The position numbers and the translations under genes are program-made. The notes under the pieces were generated by a model. It worked only from the letters and a program-made list of their open reading frames with translations. It was not told where the DNA came from and did no database searches. From Streptomyces sp. GC420 (GTDB lineage: Bacteria > Actinomycetota > Actinomycetes > Streptomycetales > Streptomycetaceae), in NCBI RefSeq assembly GCF_009916105.1, contig NZ_JAAAXQ010000003.1:24142-88141 (forward strand): a stretch of DNA of 64,000 bases, given 5' to 3'. Each line of letters starts with the position of its first letter. Position 1 is the stretch's first letter. Shown piece by piece: positions 18,089 to 26,200 of the stretch.

Positions 18089-19090
18089 ATGTCCCCTTCT
18101 GTCATGCCCACATCCAGGCAGGGTGACGGTCACCCGTCACCGACCGCCGTCTCCGCCGTCGGCCTGCGCAAGTCCTTCGGCGACAAGCTCGTGCTCGACG
18201 GCATCGACCTGCGGATCCCGGTCGGGTCCGTGTTCGCCCTGCTCGGCCCGAACGGCGCCGGCAAGACCACCGCCGTCAAGATCCTCTCCACGCTCATCTC
18301 CCCCGACGCCGGCGATCTGCGCGTCGGCGGTCACGACCTGGCCACCGACCCGCAGGCGGTGCGGGCCGCGATCGGCGTCACCGGGCAGTTCTCCGCCGTC
18401 GACAATCTGATCACCGGCGAGGAGAACATGCTCCTCATGGCGGACCTGCACCACCTCTCCCGCAGCGAGGGCCGCCGCACCGCCGCCGAACTCCTTGAGC
18501 GCTTCGACCTGGTGGATGCCGCGAAGAAGCCCGCCTCCACCTACTCCGGCGGCATGAAGCGCCGCCTCGACCTTGCCATGACCCTGGTCGGCAGCCCGCG
18601 GATCATCTTCCTCGACGAGCCGACCACCGGCCTCGACCCCCGCTCCCGCCACAGCATGTGGCAGATCATCCGCGGGCTGGTCTCCGACGGCGTCACCGTC
18701 TTACTCACCACCCAGTACCTGGAAGAGGCGGACGAACTCGCCGACCGCATCGCCGTCCTCCACAACAGCAAGATCGTCGCCGAAGGCACCGCCGAGGAGC
18801 TCAAGCGACTCATCCCCGGCGGCCACGTCCGGCTCCGCTTCACCGACCCGGCCGCCTACCAGTCCGCCGCCACCACACTGCGCGAGGCCGCCCGGGACGA
18901 CGAGGCGCTGGCACTCCAGCTCCCCAGCGACGGCAGCCAGCGCGAACTGCGCTCCATCCTCGACTGGCTGGACTCGGCCGGCATCGAGGCCGACGAGCTC
19001 ACCGTGCACACCCCCGACCTCGACGACGTGTTCTTCGCCCTCACCGACAGCACCACCGTCTCCACGCAGGCCAAGGAGGCCACACGATGA
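18089..19090 (+). CDS. ABC transporter ATP-binding protein, DrrA family, with a TTA codon
   Basis: This 333-residue nucleotide-binding subunit has Walker A GPNGAGKTT, signature YSGGMKR, Walker B IIFLDEPTTGLD and the DrrA-type C-terminal extension. With the following permease it should form a two-plus-two exporter that removes a drug-like compound, possibly the product of this cluster (self-resistance). Codon 205 is TTA (18701-18703), so translation should depend on the bldA leucyl-tRNA and hence on developmental stage. The stop overlaps the permease start by ATGA. Confidence 0.93.
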   Translation: MSPSVMPTSRQGDGHPSPTAVSAVGLRKSFGDKLVLDGIDLRIPVGSVFALLGPNGAGKTTAVKILSTLISPDAGDLRVGGHDLATDPQAVRAAIGVTGQFSAVDNLITGEENMLLMADLHHLSRSEGRRTAAELLERFDLVDAAKKPASTYSGGMKRRLDLAMTLVGSPRIIFLDEPTTGLDPRSRHSMWQIIRGLVSDGVTVLLTTQYLEEADELADRIAVLHNSKIVAEGTAEELKRLIPGGHVRLRFTDPAAYQSAATTLREAARDDEALALQLPSDGSQRELRSILDWLDSAGIEADELTVHTPDLDDVFFALTDSTTVSTQAKEATR

Positions 19091-19905
19091 GCACCCCCCT
19101 GGCTCCGGCCCGCCCGGCCGGGCTCTCCCTCGCCGTCCGCGACTCGAACACGATGCTGCGCCGCAACCTCCTGCACGCCCGGCGCTACCCGTCCCTCACC
19201 CTGAACCTGCTGCTCACGCCGATCATGCTGCTCCTGCTCTTCGTCTACATCTTCGGAGACGTGATGAGCGCGGGCATCGCGGGCGGCCACGCGGACCGCT
19301 CCGTGTACATCGCCTACATCGTCCCGGGCATCCTGATGATGACCATCGGCAGCACCGTGATCGGGGCCGCGGTGTCCGTCGCCACCGACATGTCCGAGGG
19401 TGTCATCGCCCGCTTCCGCACCATGGCGATCCACCGCGGATCGGTGCTCATCGGTCACGTCGTCGGAAGCGTGCTTCAGGTGCTCGCCAGTCTGGTCCTC
19501 GTCGGTGCTGTCGCCGTGGCCATCGGCTTCCGGTCCACCGACGCCACCGTCGTCGAGTGGCTGGCGGCGTTCGGACTGCTCGCGCTGTTCTCCCTGGCAC
19601 TCACCTGGATCGCGGTCGGCATGGGCATGGCCAGCCCCAACGCCGAAGCCGCCAGCAACATGGCGATGCCGCTGATCCTCCTCCCGCTCATCTCCAGCGC
19701 CTTCATCCCCGCCGACACGATGCCGGGCTGGTTCCAGCCGATCGCCAAGTACCAGCCGTTCACGCCCGCCAACGAGACCCTGCGCGGCCTGTTGCTCGGC
19801 ACCGAGATCGGCAACAACTGGTGGATCGCCCTCGCCTGGTGCCTGGGCCTCATCGTCCTCGGCTACCGCTGGTCGCAGGCACAGTTCAACCGCGACCCGA
19901 AGTAG
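19087..19905 (+). CDS. ABC transporter permease, DrrB family
   Basis: The 272-residue integral membrane protein has about six hydrophobic segments (first near residues 40-60, last near 245-262) and belongs to the ABC-2 permease family. It is translationally coupled to the ATPase gene (ATGA), and a strong hairpin follows it. It is the partner of the DrrA-like subunit in drug export. The substrate cannot be read from sequence. Confidence 0.92.
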   Translation: MSTPLAPARPAGLSLAVRDSNTMLRRNLLHARRYPSLTLNLLLTPIMLLLLFVYIFGDVMSAGIAGGHADRSVYIAYIVPGILMMTIGSTVIGAAVSVATDMSEGVIARFRTMAIHRGSVLIGHVVGSVLQVLASLVLVGAVAVAIGFRSTDATVVEWLAAFGLLALFSLALTWIAVGMGMASPNAEAASNMAMPLILLPLISSAFIPADTMPGWFQPIAKYQPFTPANETLRGLLLGTEIGNNWWIALAWCLGLIVLGYRWSQAQFNRDPK

Positions 19906-19946
19906 GCGACATGAGCGGCGGGCAACTCCCGCGGCTCGTCCCGCCC

Positions 19947-19987
19947 GGGGCGGCGTACGCCGACACCACGTCGGCGTACGCCGCCCC
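19947..19987 (+). terminator. Strong hairpin terminator after the exporter genes
   Basis: GGGGCGGCGTACGCCGAC (19947-19964) pairs perfectly with 19970-19987 across a five-base loop, an 18-bp GC-rich stem. There is no long T-run, which is usual for Streptomyces. It lies 42 bases after the permease stop and insulates the exporter operon from the dioxygenase gene. Confidence 0.85.
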
Positions 19988-19992
19988 ATATA

Positions 19993-20011
19993 TGTCCTGT
20001 CAGCGGGACAG
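19993..20011. promoter_or_regulatory. Dyad operator candidate, site 2
   Basis: TGTCCTGTCAGCGGGACAG matches the 18-bp dyad seen at 15119, 48128 and 53867, with identical half-site spacing. It lies directly after the exporter terminator and about 310 bases before the PhyH-type gene, in a 336-base region (19988-20323) without any gene. I infer that this gap carries the promoter and a long leader for that gene. Confidence 0.6.
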
Positions 20012-20323
20012 TCGCCTTTCGCCGCATTGCCGACGCTCCGGTCGGCATCTGTCACCCTATTGCCATTGTTACTTCACCGAGAAGCATCATTTCCAGTGGA
20101 GACCTACGGTGATTTCGATCGGATATGCCAGGGGCGGGCCCACGATTGACACCCTCCTGCTCCGCGGGCAGAGTATTGAACTGCTGAGGAACCGCGGAAA
20201 GGCCCGGGGGGGTGCTGCCGACAGCGGCTGGGCACAAGGGGTGAATCCCGCGTAGGCCGTGGCGGCTCCAATGAACTCATTCCGCACGGCAAGCACCTGG
20301 CAAACCCGAGAAGGAGCCGACGC

Positions 20324-21250
20324 ATGAACAAAATTGGCGATGGCATTCTGGAGAAGGCAGCGGCGGAATACGCCGAGCAGGGCTTCTCCATCATCCGCAA
20401 CGTCGTGCCATCGGAACTCCTGGACGAGGCACGCGCCCACGTCGAATGGCTCACCCGTAAATATCCGGATCTGCGTCCCGAGCACTTCCACCACCCCCTG
20501 ATCCGCAATGACGCCTTCTGGGCACGTCTGGTCTCGGACTCGCGTCTGGTGGACATCGCGGAGTTCTTCCTCGGCCCGGACGTGGCGTGTTTCACCGCCC
20601 ACTACATCTGCAAGCCGCCGTACGACGGGCAGCCCGTGCTGTGGCACCAGGACGGCGCGTACTGGACGCTGAGTCCGATGGAGGCGCTGACGGTGTGGCT
20701 GGCCGTCGACGAGAGCACCACGGAGAACGGTTGCCTGCGGATGATCCCCGGTAGTCACGAACTGCCGCTGCACAAGCCGTCGGTCCGCACGGACGAGCCC
20801 AACATGCTGTTCTCCGCCTCCGACGAGAACCTGGTGCGGGAGTGGGCGGAGAAGCGCGGCATCGTGGAGATCGAACTCCAACCTGGCGACGTCTCGATCC
20901 ACCATCCCCATCTGCTGCACTGCTCGGAGGCGAACACGTCCGCCAAGCGGCGGTGTGGTCTCGACATCGGCTACATCTCGACGACCACGCGGATCCACAG
21001 TGAAGGGATCTACCTCGACCCGCTGCTCGTCCGCGGAACCGACACGGGCGGCCTCAACAGCTATCGCCCGTTCCCCGCTTACCAGGACGGCGAGACGATT
21101 CCCTTCGCCGGGCGGGACGCGTGGAGTGACAGGGTGGCCACGCTCAACGAGGCGCTGCCGGCGCGCTCACGGGACCTCCCCGACAAGAGCCCGATCGAGT
21201 CGACCCGGCACATGATCGAGCGTCTGCGCGCGGGCACCGTGAAGCGCTGA
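20324..21250 (+). CDS. Phytanoyl-CoA dioxygenase (PhyH) family hydroxylase
   Basis: The 308-residue protein shows the PhyH Fe(II)/2-oxoglutarate fold: His and Asp in WHQDGAYW, the distal His near HPHLLHCSE and an Arg (KRRCG) placed to bind 2-oxoglutarate. GAAGGAG lies seven bases before the ATG. Members of this family hydroxylate free or carrier-bound amino acids and polyketide chains in secondary metabolism, so it probably makes one hydroxyl group of the product. It is a single-gene unit between operator site 2 and a convergent terminator shared with the second P450. Confidence 0.87.
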   Translation: MNKIGDGILEKAAAEYAEQGFSIIRNVVPSELLDEARAHVEWLTRKYPDLRPEHFHHPLIRNDAFWARLVSDSRLVDIAEFFLGPDVACFTAHYICKPPYDGQPVLWHQDGAYWTLSPMEALTVWLAVDESTTENGCLRMIPGSHELPLHKPSVRTDEPNMLFSASDENLVREWAEKRGIVEIELQPGDVSIHHPHLLHCSEANTSAKRRCGLDIGYISTTTRIHSEGIYLDPLLVRGTDTGGLNSYRPFPAYQDGETIPFAGRDAWSDRVATLNEALPARSRDLPDKSPIESTRHMIERLRAGTVKR

Positions 21251-21261
21251 CCGACACCTCG

Positions 21262-21306
21262 CGTACGGGCGCCCCCGAACGCATCGCGTTCGGGGGCGCC
21301 CGTACG
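21262..21306. terminator. Bidirectional terminator between the PhyH and P450 genes
   Basis: Two 21-base arms (21262-21282 and 21286-21306) are perfectly complementary around a three-base loop. The hairpin sits between two convergent genes, 11 bases after one stop and 17 bases from the other, so it should stop transcription both ways. Confidence 0.9.
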
Positions 21307-21323
21307 TGCCGTCGGCCAGGTCC

Positions 21324-22556
21324 TCACAAGCGCACCGGAAACCTGTTGAACAGCCGGGCGCCGCCGGGGATGACCTCGCGGTACCGCAATTCACTGCTGT
21401 TCACGGCAAGTTCGAGAGTGTCACGCTTCAGGAACAGGTGATCGATGGCCACCTCGCCCTCGAGTTCGGCGAGCGCCGCACCGATGCAGCGGTGCGGGCC
21501 CGCACCGAAGGCGAGGTGGCCTTCCCCACGCTTCAGCTCACGCTCCACATTGCAGCGCTCGGGCTCGGAGAAGACGCGCGAGTCGTAGTTGACGGACTGA
21601 AGGGAGCCCGTCACGGCATCGCCCTTGCAGATCGAGACCCCGGCGAGCTCCATGTCCTCGGCCGCGTACCGCGGTCCGGCACTCGGGATGGGGTTGGCGA
21701 TCCGCATCAACTCGTTGATGGCGTGCGGCAGAGCTTCCGGCCTGGCGCGCAGCAGAGCCAGCTGATCCGGATTCTTGAGGAGGGTGAGCACCGCGTTCGG
21801 GATGAAATGAGCCGTGGAATGGTAGCCGCCGTTCACCAGTACGCCCACCATCGCGATGATCTCGTCTTCGCTGAGCCGGTCACCGTTCTTGTCCGTCGTA
21901 TGCACCAGGGTGGAGATCATGTCGTCCGTGGGCTCGGCCCGGCGCCGCTCGATGAGCTTCTTGGTGTAGTCGAACAGGCCCAGGGCGCTCGTTGTGAAGT
22001 CGGCGTCGACGTTGGCGTATTCGTCCATCCACTGCCGTATCTGCGGCTGGTCGGGCTCGTCGATGCCGACGAGTTCACAGATGACGGCACCGGTCAACGG
22101 TGTGGCGTACTCCCGGAGGAGATCGCCGGATCCCTTCTCTGCGAAGGCATCGAGGAGCCGGGTGGAGACCTCTTCGATGCGCGGCCGCAGTGCCGTGATG
22201 CGCCGGACGCTGAAGGCGGGCGCCACGAGCCGGCGCAACCGAGCGTGATCCTGGCCGTCCTGGAGCATCAGGTTGGACGTGAAGTAGCGCAGGAGTTCCT
22301 TCGGCACGTCGAGAGACATGAGTGCTTGGTCCGCGATGCTGGGCCCCTGGTGGCCCGGCACATTGCTGATGTTCGTCACGAGCCGCGTGTCGCTCCACGC
22401 CGCCTTGAACTCCTCGCTGCGCGTGATCAGCCAGACCGGCGGCCCGCCGGGAAATCCGATGCGGACGAGCGGGGCCTTCTCCCGCAGGCGCGCGAAGGCG
22501 CCGATGGGGTCGTCTTCGAATTCAGGGTTGAGCAGGCTCACGATCGGCTCAGCCAT
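21324..22556 (-). CDS. Cytochrome P450, last gene of the NRPS operon
   Basis: The 410-residue P450 has an ExxR helix (ELMR) and the heme loop FGAGPHRCIGA. The I-helix reads GGYHST, so the usual acid/Thr pair is replaced by His and Ser, which suggests altered proton delivery or a substrate-assisted mechanism. AAGGAG nine bases before ATG 22556 sets the start, which lies inside the end of the type II thioesterase gene (eight-base overlap). It probably oxidises the peptide, an NRPS-bound residue or the polyketide side chain. It ends at the bidirectional hairpin. Confidence 0.93.
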   Translation of the reverse strand: MAEPIVSLLNPEFEDDPIGAFARLREKAPLVRIGFPGGPPVWLITRSEEFKAAWSDTRLVTNISNVPGHQGPSIADQALMSLDVPKELLRYFTSNLMLQDGQDHARLRRLVAPAFSVRRITALRPRIEEVSTRLLDAFAEKGSGDLLREYATPLTGAVICELVGIDEPDQPQIRQWMDEYANVDADFTTSALGLFDYTKKLIERRRAEPTDDMISTLVHTTDKNGDRLSEDEIIAMVGVLVNGGYHSTAHFIPNAVLTLLKNPDQLALLRARPEALPHAINELMRIANPIPSAGPRYAAEDMELAGVSICKGDAVTGSLQSVNYDSRVFSEPERCNVERELKRGEGHLAFGAGPHRCIGAALAELEGEVAIDHLFLKRDTLELAVNSSELRYREVIPGGARLFNRFPVRL

Positions 22557-23295
22557 GATCGTCGTCTCCTTCACTTCTTTGTACAGATGCCGCTTCGATC
22601 AGGTCCAGTACCTCCCGGGCCTGATCGACCAAGTACATGTGGTCGCCCGGGAGCTCCGCGCAGCTGAATTCACCCGTGGTCGCTCTCCGCCATTCCCGCG
22701 CCTGCTCCGCCGAGACCAGGCCGTCGGAGCTTCCCCGAATCGAGCAGATCGGCACCGACAGTGGTTCGTCGACGCTCGGAACGTAGTTCTCGTGCATTTC
22801 GCAGTCGGCCTGGAGCACGGGGAGAATCAGTTCGCGCATCTCCGGGTGATCGAGAGCCTCGTGCCTGAATCCCGCGAACTCCTCGACCCGGGCGAGGAAC
22901 TCGTCGTCCTCAAGCCCCGTCGCCCGCCTCTCCCGCTGGGTCCACGGCCCCGGCGAACCACTGACGACCAGCCGCTCGACGCGCACATCGCGCGTGCTCA
23001 GCAGATGCGCCAACTCGTACGCGAGCACCGCGCCCAGGCTGTGCCCGAACAGCACGGTCCGCGTTCCCTCGCCGAGGGCCGCGGCGACGGCGTCGACCTC
23101 GTTCTTGGCCGCTTCGACGACATTCCGGTACGGCGTCTCCAGGATCCGCCGCTCCCTTCCGGGCAGTTCGACCGGGACCACGCGCCAGCGGCCCGCGGAC
23201 AACTCCCGCCACGGGTGGAAGAACGAAGGCCCTGCTCCGGCGAACGGCACGCACAGCAGCGCGGCCTGGTCCCGCTCGCCCCCCTCCACCGTCAC
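22549..23295 (-). CDS. Type II thioesterase
   Basis: The 248-residue alpha/beta hydrolase has the Ser nucleophile in FGHSLGA, a C-terminal His in GDHMYL and PGRERR near the N-terminus, the classic type II thioesterase pattern. Such enzymes remove misprimed acyl groups from carrier domains. The start is taken as GTG 23295, which overlaps the NRPS stop (GTGA); other in-frame GTG codons lie close by. Unlike the thioesterase at 12671, it keeps the normal Ser, so the two probably do different jobs. Confidence 0.92.
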   Translation of the reverse strand: MTVEGGERDQAALLCVPFAGAGPSFFHPWRELSAGRWRVVPVELPGRERRILETPYRNVVEAAKNEVDAVAAALGEGTRTVLFGHSLGAVLAYELAHLLSTRDVRVERLVVSGSPGPWTQRERRATGLEDDEFLARVEEFAGFRHEALDHPEMRELILPVLQADCEMHENYVPSVDEPLSVPICSIRGSSDGLVSAEQAREWRRATTGEFSCAELPGDHMYLVDQAREVLDLIEAASVQRSEGDDDHG

Positions 23296-26200
23296 CACGC
23301 GAACTTGCGGGTGATGACCTTCATGATCTGGCCCGCGGGTTTGGGCATGTGCAAGTCGTGGTGCGATGCGTCCACGTCGTGCTCCTCGATGGAACCGAGG
23401 ACGAACGGCCGCCAGTCGGGCGCATAGGTCGACATCCCGTCGGGCCTGTCCAACGTCGCGTTGAAATACAGCACATCGCCGCGGAAGACCGGCGATTGGA
23501 ACTCGGCCATCCTGTTCAGGTTGTTGGCGCCCACCTTCGACATGTTCTCCAGGAAGTCGTCCATGTTGCCGGTGTTCATGAACTTGCCGAAGACATCCTC
23601 GATGTCCGCCCGGTAGAGCTCCTGCGTCCTGCCGGCCACCGCCTGGAACCCGTTCTCCGGGGCGTCGCTCGCGGGCTGGGTGTCCAGGATGGCCAAGAGG
23701 GCGACCTCCTGCCCGCGCCGGTCCAGCGCCTCCGCGACGGCATGCGCGACCGGGCCTCCGAAGGACCAGCCGATCAGGTAGTAGGGTCCTTCCGGCTGGG
23801 TCTTGAGGATCTGGGTGAGGTAGTCGTCGACCATCTCCTGCACCGATCCCGCCAGTGGCTCCGTGCCCTGGAAGCCTCGGGACTGGAGGCTGTAGGCCGG
23901 CCGGTCCGTCACGTACGGCGCGAAGGTGAAGTACGCCCAGCCGAGGCCACCCCCTCCGTGGAAGAACCACACCGGCGGCTTGCCCGTGCCGGGGTCCCTG
24001 TTCAGCGGCAGCACGACCGCGAACGAGTCGACGTGTTCGTCGGGGATGCCGCCGACGAGCACCAGCGCGGCCAGCTCGGACACCGTGGGGTACCGGACGA
24101 TCGTCCTGACGGGCATGTCGACTCCGAACTGCTTACGGATGCGGGCGCTGAGCCGGGTGGCCAGGAGCGAATGACCGCCGAGCGTGAAGAAGTCGTCGTC
24201 GATACCGACGCTCTCCACGCCGAGCAGTTCGCTGAAGACGGCGCACAGTTTCTCTTCGTGGGCGTTGCGAGGCTCTCCGTCGCTCGTGGTGGTCGTGGCC
24301 TCCGACGGCAGCGCTCGCCGGTCGAGCTTGCCGGCCGGAGTCAGGGGAAGCTCCGGAAGCGGCACCACCGCGGCCGGAACCATGTAGTCCGGCAGCCGCT
24401 CCCGCAGGTACGGGGGCAGCTCGGCCACCAGCGGACCGATCGACTTGGCCAGCGCGGGGGCGTTCACCTGGGTCCGCCGGACCACACCACTGGGAACGAA
24501 CCCGTTGGAAACGGCCCGCTCTTCGGGCAGCAGCACCGCGTCGAAGGTGTGGGCGGTCTCGCCCGACCAGGTGAGGACCGCGTCCCGGCCCTGCTGCCGT
24601 GCCCATGCGGCGAGGTCCTCCGGGTCGACGGGCACGGTGGCGGGAGCGGCCGCGTTCAGCACACCCGCCGACATCGCCGCGGCGAACTCCTCCACCAGCC
24701 GCGCGTTGGGTATCCCGGTCACCCTCAGCGGGGCGCCGCCCGCCCGGTCCAGACGGTCGCCCAGGCCGGCCAGGTCGGACACCTCCCGGCCCCACGGCGC
24801 CGTGGGCACACCGGTCAGATCCAGGAGATCGGCCGGGTCCTTGTGCAGGACCACCTCGTAGCGGTGCCGGGTCAGCTCGTTGTGCGCCTGTCCCGCCTTC
24901 AGCCGGATGTCCACGCCACCGGCATGCTCACGTGCCCACGCGGCGAACCACTCCGGGGCGACCACCAGCTCCCGCTCGGCCAGCACCGCCTGCTCCACCA
25001 TCGCCCGCATCTCCTCCTGCGAGGCGTGCGGCCGCGCGGCACGCTGCACCGCGGTCAGCAGCAGCCGGAGCGTCGAGGCGTTGCGGACGTCGCCGACGAT
25101 GATGCGGCCGCCGGGCGCGAGGAGTTCCATGGCCTGGCGCAGCACCCGGTCCAGGTATGCGGCGCTGGGGAAGTACTGCACCACCGCGTTGAGCACTACG
25201 GTGTCGAACCCGCCCCGGGGCAGTCCGGAGACGTCGTCGGCCGCCTGTGCACGCAGCCGGACCCGGTCGCCGTGGCCGGCCTGTTCGGCCTGGCCCCTGA
25301 CCCGGTCCAGCACGGTGGCGGAGATGTCGGTGCCCCAGTACTCGTCGACCTCGCCGGCGATCTTCGACAGCAGCAGACCGGCGCCCACACCGATCTCCAG
25401 CACCCGCCGCGGCGCGAACCGCAGCACCTGTGCCACCGCCGCGTCCCGCCACGCCCGCATCTGCTCGAGCGGAATCGGCTCGCCGTCATAGGCCGACTTC
25501 CACAGCTGGAAGTCCTCGCCCCATGCCTCGTCGCGGGATTTGTCATAGGTTTCGTCGTGGACTTGGCGCCACTCGTCCACCTGGTCACCGGCATCGGCTG
25601 CCGCGGCATCCGGGTCGGGCACCACATAGGCCACAAGGCGCTTGTCGCCCTGCTGGTTCTCGCGCACCACGACCGCCGCCTGTGCCACACCGGGATGCCC
25701 GGCCAGCACGTGCTCGATCTCGCCCAGCTCGATGCGGAGCCCGCGGATCTTGACCTGGAAGTCGGTGCGGCCGATGTACTCGACCTGCCCGTCCTTGTTC
25801 CACCGCACCACGTCGCCGGTGCGGTACATCCGCGTCCCCGGCTCGCCGAAGGGGCAGGCCACGAACCGCTCCGAGGTCAGCGCGGTCTGCCCGAGGTACC
25901 CCCTGGCCAGCCCGGCGCCGGCGAGGTACAGCTCACCGGCGACCCCGGCCGGGACCGGGCGCAGTGCCTCGTCCAGCACATAGACCTGGGTGTTCCAGAT
26001 CGGCGCGCCGATCGGCACCCGGTCCGCCCCCGGCACGTGCTGCCACGCGGTCACCTCGACGGTCGCCTCGGTGGGACCGTACAGGTTGTTCGCGGAGCAG
26101 CGAGGCAACAGCTCGACGAACCTGTTGGCCAGCGGGGCCAGGAACGGCTCGGCCGCGACCTCGATCCAGCGCAGGGTCGTGCACTGCTTTGCCGCGGGCT

